A stretch of DNA of 37,035 bases from a virus, in IMG/VR virus record IMGVR_UViG_3300036770_002429, positions 1 to 37,035 of that record. One strand, 5' to 3'. Both the position numbers and the translations under genes were made by a program. Position 1 is the stretch's first letter, and every line of letters starts with the position of its first letter. Shown here in pieces: positions 7,920 to 17,453 of the stretch. Below the pieces are notes generated by a model. That model saw nothing but the letters and a program-made list of their open reading frames with translations. It ran no database searches and was not told the DNA's origin.

Positions 7920-9308
7920 ATGCCACTCATCCTAGCAAACCGAGTCAAAGAGACGACCACTACGACAGGAACGGGCACCTATACGTTGGCTGGTGCAGTG
8001 GCTGGGTATCAGACCTTTGCGGCAATCGGCAATGCCAACACGACCTACTACACGGTCACGGACAACATTAACTGGGAAGTGGGCATTGGGACGTACACAT
8101 CGTCCGGCACCACTCTGGCTCGGACAAGGATTCTTGCATCGTCTAACAGTAACGCAGCGGTTAACTGGGGCGCTGGTAGCAAAGAGGTCTTTTGTGGTGG
8201 GCCAGCAGAGATCACGCAAGGCACGGTACCGACTGGAGACAATAGCTCGATTGGCACCAACGAGATCGCGTTTAAGAACTTTGCCAAGACATTTTTGGCA
8301 GGTGAGACGACTGGGGTACCGTATGCAAATAATGGCACGAATGGGATTTGTAGCACTTATTCTTTGGTTAGAACAGGATCTCAACTTTATTTAGGTGGCT
8401 TGCTCAATCAAAATCAAGAAATTATTTTCGGGTTGTATGTTGGCGGAATAGGCCAAAAATTAAACACAAAAACAGGAATTGTTTCTACATTTTCTTTGAT
8501 AGTTACGGGTGTGGTTAACTATATTGGAGCAGTTTTAGCAGCAAACGGGGACGTTCATTACACTCCTTATTCGGGGTATGGAGTCGGTCAGAAAGTATCC
8601 CCTTCTGGTGTTGTATCAACTTATTCTTTAGTTTATACATCTGGTAATTATGTTGGCGGCGTATTGGGCCCTAACGGGGATACTCATTTTATTCCATACA
8701 GTGCTGCGGTTGGTCAAAAGGTGTCATCATCTGGAGTTGTATCTACTTATTCTTTAGCATATACAACTACAGGTGCCTATTGGGGTGGTGTTTTAGCTCC
8801 TAATGGAGATATTCACTTTGTTCCATATTCAACTCCAGGTATTGGGCAAAAAATATCCGCCGCCGGAGTAGTGTCCACATATTCGTTAGTTTATACAGCT
8901 AACGGAGCTTATGCTGGAGGCGTCCTTGCACCCAACGGAGATATTCATTTCGCAAAGCAATCTGCGGTAGTTGGCCAAAAAATATCTGCTGCCGGTGTAG
9001 TTTCAACTTATTCTTTGGTGAATAGTGCGGCAGCAAGTAGTTACAGTGGTGGTGTACTTGCGCCTGATGGAGAAATACATTTTATTCCAAGGGGCTCATC
9101 AACAGGTCAAAAAATATCTGTTGCTGGGGTGGTAAGTACCTATTCCTTGGTAGCAACAGGATCAAACTATTACGCGGGCGGGGTTTTGGATGCAAATGGA
9201 AATATTTATTTGATTCCTCACTCTGCTCCTGTCGGTCAAAAAATATCGACAGGCTCGTCTGCTTTTAAACTTGAGACAGCACTAAGCTCTTACTTGAACA
9301 AATACTAA
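7920..9308 (+). CDS. Tail fibre / receptor-binding protein with seven repeats (copy 2)
   Basis: The 462-residue protein is a paralogue of the genes before and after it. Residues 1-150 align without gaps with both, although many positions differ ([19 protein letters not shown] at the start). Seven repeats follow; the first two are the most diverged ([22 protein letters not shown]), and the later ones are close to consensus with an HFAK variant in repeat five. The end is LSSYLNKY. Only two bases separate the upstream stop from this ATG. It may be an alternative receptor binder, or may form a mixed fibre with its neighbours; neither can be decided from sequence. Confidence 0.75.
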   Translation: MPLILANRVKETTTTTGTGTYTLAGAVAGYQTFAAIGNANTTYYTVTDNINWEVGIGTYTSSGTTLARTRILASSNSNAAVNWGAGSKEVFCGGPAEITQGTVPTGDNSSIGTNEIAFKNFAKTFLAGETTGVPYANNGTNGICSTYSLVRTGSQLYLGGLLNQNQEIIFGLYVGGIGQKLNTKTGIVSTFSLIVTGVVNYIGAVLAANGDVHYTPYSGYGVGQKVSPSGVVSTYSLVYTSGNYVGGVLGPNGDTHFIPYSAAVGQKVSSSGVVSTYSLAYTTTGAYWGGVLAPNGDIHFVPYSTPGIGQKISAAGVVSTYSLVYTANGAYAGGVLAPNGDIHFAKQSAVVGQKISAAGVVSTYSLVNSAAASSYSGGVLAPDGEIHFIPRGSSTGQKISVAGVVSTYSLVATGSNYYAGGVLDANGNIYLIPHSAPVGQKISTGSSAFKLETALSSYLNKY

Positions 9309-9310
9309 TC

Positions 9311-10702
9311 ATGCCTATCGTACTAGCCAATCGCGTTAAAGAGACCACCACGACAACCGGTACTGGTACGCTTACGCTTGCTGGTGCTGCTTCTGGATTT
9401 CAATCCTTTGCCGCCATTGGGGACGGCAACCAGACCTACTACACCATTACAGATGGCGTGGACTGGGAAACGGGTCTGGGAACCTATACATCCTCTGGAA
9501 CCACCCTCAGCCGGGACCAGATCTACGAGTCGTCTAACAGCAATGCTGCTGTCAATTGGGGCGCAGGATCTAAGACGGTCTTCTCGACTTTCCCCTCTGA
9601 GGCATCAGGCGGCACGATAGCCACAGCAGACAATAGCTCGATTGGTACGGATCAGGTAGCCTGGAACAACTTCCAGAAGCTCATCAACCGAGGCGTGGTT
9701 GGTGGGGTGCCATATCAGAACAACAATACAAACGGAGTAGTGAGCACCTATAGTCTGGTGTATACCACTACATCAGCTTATCAAGGTGGTGTATTAGCGC
9801 CTAACGGAGACATTCATTTTGTCCCTTCTAGTGCAGCGGTAGGACAAAAAATAAACATTAACACCGGTGTTGTTTCTACATACTCTCTAATAAACACAGG
9901 GTCTTTTGCTTATTCTGGTGGCGTATTAGCCTCTAATGGAGACATACATTTTGTTCCTGCTTTAACATCAAGAGGACAAAAAATATCTGCTTCCGGAGTG
10001 GTTTCTACATACTCACTTGCTTACACTTATGGCGGTGGATTTGCGGGATCTTACGGAGGAGTTCTAGCATCGAATGGTGACATTTATTTTGTTCCAGGAT
10101 CTGCTGCTGTAGGACAAAAAGTATCTGCCGCTGGGGTTGTATCAACTTATTCTTTAGTTTATACAGAAAGCAATGCATATGGAAGTGGTGTACTTGCGCC
10201 CAATGGTGACATTCACTTTGTACCTTTTTTTGCCGCTGTAGGACAAAAAGTATCTGCCGCTGGGACTGTATCAACTTATTCTTTAGTTTATACAACAACT
10301 AGCGCTTATTTTGGAGGGGTTATATCCCCTAATGGAGATATACATTTTGTCCCCCATAACGCCGCAGTCGGTCAAAAGATTTCTTCAGCCGGGGTGGTTT
10401 CTACTTACTCGTTAGTTAGAACGGCAAGCACTAGCTATTACGGCGGGGCTCTTTCTCCTAATGGAGATATTCATTTTATTCCACGTAATGCACCGGTTGG
10501 GCAAAAAGTGTCTGCTGCTGGAGTGGTCTCTACGTATTCTTTAGTTTATACAACAACTGGCGCTTATTTTGGTGGTGTTCTTGCACCAAATGGAGACATA
10601 TATATGATTCCAGGATCAGCTATTAGAGGTCAAAAAATCTCTACCGGTTCTGGTCAGTTTCCCTTGGCAGTAGCATGTAGTTCATATTTAAATAAAATCT
10701 AA
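9311..10702 (+). CDS. Tail fibre / receptor-binding protein with seven repeats (copy 3)
   Basis: This 463-residue protein is the third member of the tandem family. The N-terminal 150 residues match the same template ([33 protein letters not shown]). Seven repeats follow with cores such as [28 protein letters not shown] and [14 protein letters not shown]; repeat three has a longer loop ([12 protein letters not shown]). It ends CSSYLNKI. The loops between the conserved strands are where the three paralogues differ most, as expected if they face the ligand. It is followed by a GGAGAG site and the glycosyltransferase-methyltransferase gene. Confidence 0.75.
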   Translation: MPIVLANRVKETTTTTGTGTLTLAGAASGFQSFAAIGDGNQTYYTITDGVDWETGLGTYTSSGTTLSRDQIYESSNSNAAVNWGAGSKTVFSTFPSEASGGTIATADNSSIGTDQVAWNNFQKLINRGVVGGVPYQNNNTNGVVSTYSLVYTTTSAYQGGVLAPNGDIHFVPSSAAVGQKININTGVVSTYSLINTGSFAYSGGVLASNGDIHFVPALTSRGQKISASGVVSTYSLAYTYGGGFAGSYGGVLASNGDIYFVPGSAAVGQKVSAAGVVSTYSLVYTESNAYGSGVLAPNGDIHFVPFFAAVGQKVSAAGTVSTYSLVYTTTSAYFGGVISPNGDIHFVPHNAAVGQKISSAGVVSTYSLVRTASTSYYGGALSPNGDIHFIPRNAPVGQKVSAAGVVSTYSLVYTTTGAYFGGVLAPNGDIYMIPGSAIRGQKISTGSGQFPLAVACSSYLNKI

Positions 10703-10712
10703 AGGAGAGTCT

Positions 10713-12080
10713 GTGTACAACCGTGACAAAATTCTTGCGACGATGCAAGAAATCTATGATGAGTCAAAAAGCATTGCACCCTACGTCGTCATCGCGCAGC
10801 CCAGGCGAGACCTGAAAGAAACGGCAGCGCAAAACTTCGATGGATATGAAGGGTTGCATATTGACCTTCTTGGGTTCTCTCACGGTTTCGTACACATTGG
10901 CGGCGAGAAGGTAGATGTCGCCCGTAACTATCTTATTGAGCAAGCACTAGAGTCTGGGGCCAAGTACCTGCTTTTTGTTGGGGAAGACACGGTTCTCCCT
11001 TACGACGGGTTCAAAGTCCTGCATGAGACAGCAGAAAAGAACCCTGATGCGGTTGTCGTTGGGGTTTATTACATCAAGTGCTCCGACGCCATGATCATGG
11101 TCCGTAATCAAGACTGGATCACCATACCGAACGTAGATCCAGGCCAACTTATTGAGGCGTGGCAGACCGGCATGGACGCCATGTTGATCCCGATCTCAAT
11201 ACTCAAAAAGATGAAAGAGGAGGCTCCAGAGCTTCCTTTTTGCTGCATTGCCAACAACGTCGAGGGTCCAAAAGGTACCATCCCGTTTATTGGTGAGGAC
11301 AACTTCTTCGTTCACCGGTTACATAAACGCGGTACCAAGCTCCTGGTCAACACGGACGTTCAATGCCTGCACATGGACCTTGCGTCTGGCATGTATACCG
11401 CTCACCCTTCGGTGGATCTGAAGCGCTACTACACCAACATCAAGCCCACCAGACCCCTGACCCTGGACGACAAAGAGTTTATTGACCGCCGTTGGCACGA
11501 CCGCCTACCCGAAGGTACGGGGGCCAAGTCTGGATACAAGGCGATCATCGCTCAGTTACAGGCCGAGAATCAGCCGATTAAATTCAACATGGGCTGCGGC
11601 CAGGACAAGATTCCTGGCTATATGGGCGTGGATAAGCACAACCCCAACGCAGACATCAAGATGGATCTGTTTGAGCTTGATATTCCAGAGGGCTGCGCTG
11701 ATGAGGTTTTGGCCTCCCACGTCATTGAGCACCTGCCTATGCACCGCGCTCCCGAGGCGTTGTCTGGATGGCTGAAGATTCTCAAGCCCGGTGGCAAGCT
11801 CGTTATGGAGCAGCCGGATTTGGAAGAAATGTGCCGGGACTTCTTATCCCAAGATGAGAAAGAGCGGTTTATGACTACGGTCTGTATTTATGGCGCGGCA
11901 GCAGAGCCCGGAGTTGAGGGGCTTGAGAAGACTGGTGCAGCATCTCCTCACTTGTGGGGTTACACGCCAAAATCTCTGAGCGACCTTGTTGGCGCTGTTG
12001 GGTTCAAAGATATTCAGATTCTTCCGGCCACCGGACCGCATCCGGGTAAAAACTTTCGTCTTGAAGCAGTGAAAGGGTAA
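10713..12080 (+). CDS. Glycosyltransferase (GT-A-like) fused to a SAM methyltransferase
   Basis: The gene starts with GTG at 10713 after AAAGGAGAG; the protein has 455 residues. Residues ~20-260 look like a GT-A glycosyltransferase: VDVARNYLIEQAL (67-79), the acidic motif LFVGEDTVLP (87-96) in the place of a DxD metal site, and GEDNFFVHRLHKRG (194-207), which resembles the ED/H acceptor-side motif of family 2 enzymes. Residues ~287-450 form a class I methyltransferase: FNMGCGQDKIPGYMGVD (291-307) binds SAM, and ADEVLASHVIEHL (329-341) and KILKPGGKLVMEQPDL (355-370) are the usual type-11 motifs. The likely role is building or capping a methylated sugar on a virion protein or host glycan. It sits directly behind the fibre genes. 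The substrate is unknown. Confidence 0.75.
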   Translation: MYNRDKILATMQEIYDESKSIAPYVVIAQPRRDLKETAAQNFDGYEGLHIDLLGFSHGFVHIGGEKVDVARNYLIEQALESGAKYLLFVGEDTVLPYDGFKVLHETAEKNPDAVVVGVYYIKCSDAMIMVRNQDWITIPNVDPGQLIEAWQTGMDAMLIPISILKKMKEEAPELPFCCIANNVEGPKGTIPFIGEDNFFVHRLHKRGTKLLVNTDVQCLHMDLASGMYTAHPSVDLKRYYTNIKPTRPLTLDDKEFIDRRWHDRLPEGTGAKSGYKAIIAQLQAENQPIKFNMGCGQDKIPGYMGVDKHNPNADIKMDLFELDIPEGCADEVLASHVIEHLPMHRAPEALSGWLKILKPGGKLVMEQPDLEEMCRDFLSQDEKERFMTTVCIYGAAAEPGVEGLEKTGAASPHLWGYTPKSLSDLVGAVGFKDIQILPATGPHPGKNFRLEAVKG

Positions 12081-12082
12081 TC

Positions 12083-12517
12083 ATGGCTACGATTTCATTA
12101 GAGGGCTTGGCCTCCGGCATTGCCGGAGAAGAACGCGCTGTGGCGTATGTGAAGGTTGATCACAATGGTCAGACCTATGACTGGAAGGTATTCGTTCCTC
12201 CCATGCAGGATCTGAGCGTGTACCTGCAGTCTGTTACTAATGCGGTGGCCGCAGACATTGATGCAAAAGAAGCGGCCTGGGCGGCTCTGACACCGAAGAC
12301 TCGGGAGATTGAAGATCCGCTGACCGGCGAGAAAATTGTTGAGGAAATTCAGAAGGGCGAGATCGTCCGGGCTGATGATCCTGATTACTACGCCAAACGC
12401 CGCGCAGAGTACCCGCCTTTGGCAGAGCAACTCGATGCCTTCTGGAAAGGTGGTCAGGCTCAGGCAGACATGCTTGCCAAGATCCAGGCCGTGAAGAACA
12501 AATACCCGAAGCCATAG
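12083..12517 (+). CDS. Conserved-type phage protein of unknown function
   Basis: This is a 144-residue soluble protein. The N-terminal half is beta-like (VAYVKVDHNGQTYDWKVFVPP), the middle is acidic and helical, and the C-terminal part has a YPPLAEQLDAFWKGG segment like those in phage proteins encoded next to tail fibres. A chaperone or fibre-assembly role is possible from this resemblance and position, but it is not shown. It starts two bases after the GT-MT stop. Confidence 0.6.
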   Translation: MATISLEGLASGIAGEERAVAYVKVDHNGQTYDWKVFVPPMQDLSVYLQSVTNAVAADIDAKEAAWAALTPKTREIEDPLTGEKIVEEIQKGEIVRADDPDYYAKRRAEYPPLAEQLDAFWKGGQAQADMLAKIQAVKNKYPKP

Positions 12518-12519
12518 TT

Positions 12520-12792
12520 ATGTGGGCTATTGAAGATCACCATGTCGGCAAGATCATTCGTACGGATAACATTGACCGCCTTACTATTCGCGGCCCATCT
12601 GTCACGGCAGGGCTTGCCTTTGTGGTCTTCAATCCACGGGACACGGTAGTAACGATCTCTTCGCAGATCAAAAAGACGTACAAAGCAGCAGACGTACAGG
12701 CTCGATCAGAGTTTCAAATCAAGCCCAAAGGGTTGGCAAACGTCCTCTACGTAGCAGAGGACATGGTTGTAGTTTCTGGAGACGTGCTATGA
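12520..12792 (+). CDS. Small protein of unknown function
   Basis: This 90-residue, mostly beta-like protein (LTIRGPSVTAGLAFVVFNPRD, NVLYVAEDMVVVSGDVL) has no recognisable motif, signal peptide or membrane segment. Its stop overlaps the ATG of the next small gene by three bases of ATGA-type overlap (12789-12792), so the two are probably co-translated. Confidence 0.55.
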   Translation: MWAIEDHHVGKIIRTDNIDRLTIRGPSVTAGLAFVVFNPRDTVVTISSQIKKTYKAADVQARSEFQIKPKGLANVLYVAEDMVVVSGDVL

Positions 12793-12899
12793 GCGGAATC
12801 GTTTTGGCTTTTGTGGGCGCTTCTTTTGGCGGCGGTGTTGTTATCCTTGGAGATGGTGCCTATGCTGCCGCCACTTATGCAGAGACGCCATTTGGTTAA
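12789..12899 (+). CDS. 36-residue hydrophobic peptide
   Basis: The short frame runs from ATG at 12789 (overlapping the upstream TGA) to TAA at 12897-12899. A CTGGAGA ribosome binding site lies inside the upstream gene. The product starts MSGIVLAFVGASFGGGVVIL, a Gly-rich hydrophobic stretch long enough to span a membrane, and ends in a short polar tail. It lies just before the lysis genes, so a small membrane peptide of the lysis set is possible. It is short, so it could be a chance frame; the overlap and ribosome site argue for a real gene. Confidence 0.5.
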   Translation: MSGIVLAFVGASFGGGVVILGDGAYAAATYAETPFG

Positions 12900-12908
12900 A
12901 GGTGAATC

Positions 12909-13322
12909 ATGAACACCGACATCGAACTCTTAAAAATTCAGGCTCGTATCGAACTAGATAAGCTTGAAGCTCAAGCCGCAGCAAAAGACGTAGCAGGTAA
13001 GGCTATTGGTAAGAACGGCCTCCCCTACATCACCGCCATAGTCATCATTGGTGTTGTTGCCAGTATCTTCCTTGAGGAAGGCAAGATGGCTGCTGTTATG
13101 GGGCTACTTGGTGCTTCTCTCACGGCTCTGATCTCTATGATGAATGGCATCGCTGGCACCGCACCTAAGCAAGAACGCCCAGAGTTTGAAGTCATTAAAA
13201 CCTTGATCGACCGGTTGGATAAGCTGGCTGACAAGGCAGAGCCTATGGCCGTTACGGTTGACGGTGAGCGAGTTACGGTACGGAAAGGCGACGACGTAGT
13301 TACTACCGGAAAGGGAAAGTAA
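12909..13322 (+). CDS. Two-TM membrane protein next to the holin (possible lysis accessory protein)
   Basis: The protein has 137 residues. A charged helical N-terminus (1-35) is followed by two hydrophobic segments at about 39-55 (PYITAIVIIGVVASIFL) and 60-82 (MAAVMGLLGASLTALISMM), then a charged cytoplasmic-type tail with a helix (DRLDKLADKAE) and a beta hairpin. Two TM segments and the position before the holin suggest a second holin or holin regulator. The stop overlaps the holin start by one base (TAATG). No family is firmly recognised. Confidence 0.6.
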   Translation: MNTDIELLKIQARIELDKLEAQAAAKDVAGKAIGKNGLPYITAIVIIGVVASIFLEEGKMAAVMGLLGASLTALISMMNGIAGTAPKQERPEFEVIKTLIDRLDKLADKAEPMAVTVDGERVTVRKGDDVVTTGKGK

Positions 13323-13759
13323 TGCTACCCATTGCCGCACTGCTATCTATCGGGGAAAAGGTTCTCGATAAAGTCATTCCCGACCCTGCCGCAAAAGCGG
13401 AAGCCCAGGCCAAACTCATGGAGATGGCGCAAAAGGGGCAGCTTGCAGAACTAGAGTTTCAGACCAAGGAAATGGCCTCGGCCCGTGACCGTGAGGTGCA
13501 GATTGCTACCAGTGAGTTTGCTCCAACCCTCAACAAGATCGTAACTCCCCTACTTGCCCTAGGCACTGTAACTCTGACCTTCCTGCTTTATGCCGTGATC
13601 ATCTTTGTGGATGTGGATGAGCAGTCCAAAGACATCCTGATCTACGTTCTGGGGGCTCTCACCAGCGCTGTGACCATGGTTCTTGGGTACTATTTTGGAT
13701 CTTCGGCTGGTTCCAAAGAAAAGTCTAAGCAGATTGACGATCTATTGGAGAAGAAATGA
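13322..13759 (+). CDS. Holin, GTA/3TM-holin-like family
   Basis: This 145-residue protein begins with a helix ending KVLDKVIPDPAAKAEAQAK, which I recognise from the putative holins of this family, and continues with a charged helix (30-60). Two strong membrane segments follow at about 74-97 (TPLLALGTVTLTFLLYAVII) and 104-127 (ILIYVLGALTSAVTMVLGYY), then a short Lys-rich C-terminus. Holins form the inner-membrane holes that time lysis. It overlaps the endolysin start by four bases (ATGA at 13756-13759), the usual holin-endolysin pairing. Confidence 0.75.
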   Translation: MLPIAALLSIGEKVLDKVIPDPAAKAEAQAKLMEMAQKGQLAELEFQTKEMASARDREVQIATSEFAPTLNKIVTPLLALGTVTLTFLLYAVIIFVDVDEQSKDILIYVLGALTSAVTMVLGYYFGSSAGSKEKSKQIDDLLEKK

Positions 13760-14223
13760 TCCAACTGACCAAGAACTTCTCCTTGGCGGAGATGGTGAAG
13801 TCCGAGATGGCGCTACGGCATGGCATGGAGAACAACCCCGGCCCGGACGAACTCAATAACCTTCTACAGCTATGCGCCAATGTCCTCCAGCCGATCCGTG
13901 ACCACTACCAAAAGGGCGTGAAGGTCAACTCGGGCTATCGCTCCCCGGACGTAAATGCTAAAGTAGGGGGATCACGGACCTCGGACCACTGCCGAGGAAT
14001 GGCGGCTGACATAGAGATCCCTGGAGTAGCAAATGCAGATCTTGCTTCTTATATACGAGACAATCTTCAGTTCACTCAACTCATTCTTGAATTCTATACT
14101 CCTGGTATACCTGATTCTGGTTGGGTTCATGTTAGCTATGATGATAAAGATCTGAAGAAGCAAGTCTTAACTGCTACTCGAAAAGACGGCAAAACCGTAT
14201 ATCTACCAGGACTGGTTGCTTAA
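13756..14223 (+). CDS. Endolysin: M15A-type D-Ala-D-Ala peptidase
   Basis: This 155-residue protein covers one peptidase M15A domain. It shows SGYRSPDVNAKVGGSRTSDH, with SDHCRGMAADIE at 76-87 and GWVHVSY at 122-128. The zinc ligands are then expected at His78, Asp85 and His125, the SxHxxGxAxD and HVS motifs of the family. It cleaves peptide cross-links of peptidoglycan, giving lysis together with the holin just upstream. No signal peptide is present, so export depends on the holin. The short length is normal for single-domain M15 endolysins. The following gene starts at the next base. Confidence 0.85.
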   Translation: MIQLTKNFSLAEMVKSEMALRHGMENNPGPDELNNLLQLCANVLQPIRDHYQKGVKVNSGYRSPDVNAKVGGSRTSDHCRGMAADIEIPGVANADLASYIRDNLQFTQLILEFYTPGIPDSGWVHVSYDDKDLKKQVLTATRKDGKTVYLPGLVA

Positions 14224-16077
14224 ATGCCTTTAGTTCGCCTTTTTCTCAACCCAGGCATCAACAAGCAAGACACTGAGTATGGTGCGGAAGGTGGTTGGAT
14301 TGACAGCGACTATGTTCGCTTTCGCTACAGTCTTCCAGAGAAGATAGGTGGCTGGGTTACTTTTAACTCTAATGAATACCTTCTTGGTCAAGCCACCGAT
14401 GTCTTCTCTTGGAAAGATAATGAGGGTTCACCTTACGCTGCACTGGGTACTAACAGAAAAATCTACGTTTTTTATGGTGGTGGCTGGTATGACATAACTC
14501 CTCTACGAGGCACGACAGCTACCGTCACCTTTGATACCCAGTCCGGATCAAACCTTGTGACGGTTAATGATACGAGTCATGGAGCAGTGCAGGGGGACTT
14601 TGTTACCTTTTCCAACACTACTGGTGATCCAGGCGGCATACCTAACGCGGATCTAGACAATGAGTTTGAGATCCAAAGCGTTCTTAGCGCCAACGCTTAC
14701 ACTATTCTTGCTCCTTCCTCTGCAAGCTCTACGGCGTCAGCGGCAGGTTCTGCTGATGCAGACTACCAGATCAATGTCGGCCAGCTTAATGGAGCATTCG
14801 ACTTTGGTTGGGGCACTGGAACCTGGGGTGTTTTGACATGGGGAACGCCAAGGCCGCAATCTATTGTTAATCAGCTTTTCCCACGTGTCTGGCAGTTTGA
14901 CGCGTTTGGCGAAAACCTTCTCATCCAACAGGTAGATGGCAGTCTTTATGAGTGGTTGCCTTCTTCTGGGGTCAATACCAGAGCTTCTCTTGTTTCAGGG
15001 GCTCCGACAAGAAGCAAATACGCCCTTGTTTCTACGCCCGATAGGCACCTTGTTTGCCTTGGAACAGAGAACACAATCGGTTCTCCTTCTACACAAGATC
15101 CGATGTTCGTGCGCTTCTCTAATCAAGAAGACATCAATACTTTTGAAGAGAGCGCGACCAACACCGCTGGTGGTCAAAAGCTTACTGATGGCAACTTCAT
15201 TGTTACGGCAGTTCGGTCTCGTGGTCAGATCCTCATTTGGACGGATACAGCGCTCCACGGGATGCAGTATGTAGGGCCTCCATACACCTTTGGTTTCCAG
15301 CAACTTGGTGCCAACTGCGGATGCATCAGTCCTCACGGCGCGATTGACGTAAACGGTGTGGCGTATTGGATGGCCGATGATGCGTTTTGGGTGTTTGACG
15401 GTACGGCCAAGAAGATGCCTTGCACCGTGCAAGACTACGTCTTTAAAGACATCAACCTTGTTCAAGGCTTTAAGGTCTGTGCGGGGTTGAACACGCAGTT
15501 CAACGAAGTGACATGGTTCTATTGCTCCATCACGTCAGATTTTGTAGACCGTTATGTGAGCTACAACTACCTAGAAAACGTTTGGTCCGTGGGCAGTATG
15601 GCTCGAACCGCGTGGATGGATGAGGGGGTATTTCTCAAGCCCACGGGAGTGGAATACCTAGAGGATAGCAATGAACCAACGATCAGCACGATCTACGGCC
15701 TGACTGCTGGCAGAAGTGTGGTCTATGCCCAGGAGACGGGCTTTAATCAGGCCAATGGCGATCCGATTTTCTCTTACATCCAGTCTGGCTACTTTGACAT
15801 TGCTGATGGCGAGAACATGCTATTGATGAGCAGGTTCATACCAGACTTTAAGAACCAGCTTGGCAATTTGACTGTGCGTCTATTGCTTCGTGCATACCCT
15901 CAGGCAGCAGCAAGCCCAAGTAGCTTGGATCCGTATGTAATCACACCAACGACGCAGAAGGTGGACACGCGCGCGCGTGGGCGTCAGATCAGTCTGAAGA
16001 TTGAAAGTGATGATGTGGATACGAACTGGCGCTTTGGCACGATGCGTGTCTGGGTCCAGCCGGATGGCTTACGATGA
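14224..16077 (+). CDS. Tail hub / packaged-DNA stabilisation protein, P22 gp10-like
   Basis: The protein has 617 residues. The N-terminus ([13 protein letters not shown], then [14 protein letters not shown] and PEKIGGW, about 7-43) is a pattern I recognise from large tail proteins of environmental podoviruses that are likened to P22 gp10. The rest is beta-rich with many WG/YG strands and a Ser/Ala-rich loop near 160-180. The [22 protein letters not shown] segment near 370-390 resembles a propeller strand pattern. It is probably a hexameric tail hub beneath the adaptor rings. The stop overlaps the next start by four bases (ATGA at 16074-16077). The family link is by remembered pattern, hence moderate confidence. 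Confidence 0.55.
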   Translation: MPLVRLFLNPGINKQDTEYGAEGGWIDSDYVRFRYSLPEKIGGWVTFNSNEYLLGQATDVFSWKDNEGSPYAALGTNRKIYVFYGGGWYDITPLRGTTATVTFDTQSGSNLVTVNDTSHGAVQGDFVTFSNTTGDPGGIPNADLDNEFEIQSVLSANAYTILAPSSASSTASAAGSADADYQINVGQLNGAFDFGWGTGTWGVLTWGTPRPQSIVNQLFPRVWQFDAFGENLLIQQVDGSLYEWLPSSGVNTRASLVSGAPTRSKYALVSTPDRHLVCLGTENTIGSPSTQDPMFVRFSNQEDINTFEESATNTAGGQKLTDGNFIVTAVRSRGQILIWTDTALHGMQYVGPPYTFGFQQLGANCGCISPHGAIDVNGVAYWMADDAFWVFDGTAKKMPCTVQDYVFKDINLVQGFKVCAGLNTQFNEVTWFYCSITSDFVDRYVSYNYLENVWSVGSMARTAWMDEGVFLKPTGVEYLEDSNEPTISTIYGLTAGRSVVYAQETGFNQANGDPIFSYIQSGYFDIADGENMLLMSRFIPDFKNQLGNLTVRLLLRAYPQAAASPSSLDPYVITPTTQKVDTRARGRQISLKIESDDVDTNWRFGTMRVWVQPDGLR

Positions 16078-17033
16078 GCAAGATTACCAATGTCCGCTTA
16101 CCTAACGCTGCAACGGGCAACTATGATCCACAGCAGTTCAACCAGCTTGTTCGTTCGCTTGAGCAGGTAATTCTTCAGCTAAACGCGACCTATACGCCGA
16201 CGACGACAGAGAACAACAACTCTGCAGCCGCGTGGTTCGGGGGCGGTGGTGGAGCAGCCGGTGGTGGTTTTGCTGGATCCTTGCGTGGGTTTCAGCCGAG
16301 CACAGGCATTCTGCTTCCTTATGCGATGTTGATGTCGGATCAGGATCAGAAAAACATTGGCACGACGTCAGAGAACATTGTGACGTTTGACTTCCCGGTG
16401 TTTGAGTATGGAATAAAGGTAGACAGCCACGCAGCGGTTTTTACTGGGACGATTGATGATGGCACTCCTCCCGGAGCGGGGACCGTGCTTACTGTTTCTG
16501 CGGTCAGTTCTGGGACAATCCTTACGGGAATGAAGATTACCGGCACTGGGATTACTGCGAACACGCAGATTGTTGCTCAGGTCAGTGGCACGACAGGCGG
16601 GGTTGGGGTGTATACGGTGGATATCTCGCAAGAGGTAGGAAGCACCACGATCAACGGCTCACGGGCCTCGAAGATCATGTTTGATTACTCTGGTCAGTAC
16701 CTTATAAACATGCGTTTTCAGGTGTCAAACCAAGACAATGACACAGGAGAGTTTGAGATCTGGGCCAAAAACAACGGAGTTAATTACCCGTTGAGCAATA
16801 CACGGTTTGACTTATTAGCCCGGAAAAGTGCCTCTATTTGGTCTCATATAGTTCCTGCAATTAGCGGGATTTTTACCGTCAATGACCCGACTACGGAGTA
16901 TCTTGAGATGGCATGGTGGTCCGATAGGCCAGGGGCATATCTAGAGACTTATGGAACCAACACCAGCCCGACCAGACCCGCCATACCGTCGGTGATCCTG
17001 ACGGCTGTTTTTGCTTCTGCGGAGATGTACTAA
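16074..17033 (+). CDS. Beta-rich virion protein with inserted domain
   Basis: The protein has 319 residues. It starts with a helix (about 16-38), then a Gly-rich linker at 56-68. A beta domain starting near 80 is broken at about 123-194 by a segment with the form [20 protein letters not shown] and [18 protein letters not shown], a beta module found inserted in many phage structural proteins. The C-terminal part ([20 protein letters not shown] to the end) looks like a jelly-roll. It is probably an exposed tail or head-fibre protein. The stop overlaps the next gene by one base (TAATG). Confidence 0.6.
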   Translation: MSKITNVRLPNAATGNYDPQQFNQLVRSLEQVILQLNATYTPTTTENNNSAAAWFGGGGGAAGGGFAGSLRGFQPSTGILLPYAMLMSDQDQKNIGTTSENIVTFDFPVFEYGIKVDSHAAVFTGTIDDGTPPGAGTVLTVSAVSSGTILTGMKITGTGITANTQIVAQVSGTTGGVGVYTVDISQEVGSTTINGSRASKIMFDYSGQYLINMRFQVSNQDNDTGEFEIWAKNNGVNYPLSNTRFDLLARKSASIWSHIVPAISGIFTVNDPTTEYLEMAWWSDRPGAYLETYGTNTSPTRPAIPSVILTAVFASAEMY

Positions 17034-17365
17034 TGGCTAACAAATATTTCCGTAAATACCATGCGACGGTTGCTTCAACAGAACACACGATATACACCGT
17101 TCCTGCGGCAAACACGGCCATTTTGAACTCTTTGCGGGTGACAAATGCCAACTCCACGGACGCCACGCTGACGGTAATCGTTTACCCAGGTGGCGGGGCT
17201 ACGGCATATCACCTGCTTAGAGACATGTTTTTACCTGTAAATGGGTCGATGGACGTCCTATCGGGCATTCCTTGTATTTTGGAAGCCACGGACGAGATCA
17301 CCGTAGAGGCGTCTGAAGACGACGTAGTTTTCTATCTTTCCTACCTGGAAATAGACAGAAACTAG
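17033..17365 (+). CDS. Small beta-sandwich-like virion protein
   Basis: This 110-residue protein is almost all beta strand by pattern: a TIYTVPAANTAILNSLRVTN strand pair, LTVIVYPGG, a variable loop, then VLSGIPCILEATDEITVEA and a VVFYLSYLEI end. This plan is common among small structural proteins of podoviruses. No catalytic motif is seen. It ends the gp10-like operon segment and is followed by the only sizeable non-coding gap (88 bp) in the late region. Confidence 0.55.
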   Translation: MANKYFRKYHATVASTEHTIYTVPAANTAILNSLRVTNANSTDATLTVIVYPGGGATAYHLLRDMFLPVNGSMDVLSGIPCILEATDEITVEASEDDVVFYLSYLEIDRN

Positions 17366-17381
17366 GCTTTTAGGCGATAAT
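17352..17381 (+). promoter_or_regulatory. Candidate sigma70-type promoter before the internal virion protein genes
   Basis: TAGACA (17352-17357) and GATAAT (17376-17381) each match five of six consensus bases, with 18 bases between. The pair spans the end of the upstream gene and the 88-bp gap, and would give a leader of roughly 65 bases before the ATG at 17454. Nothing else identifiable was seen in the gap. Chance matches of this quality occur, so this is tentative. Confidence 0.3.
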
Positions 17382-17453
17382 TTTGGTTAATTTCGCGACC
17401 TTTCCAGGCGCGCGGCCCACGTGCCACAAATACCCAATTCGGAAAGGATTGCT

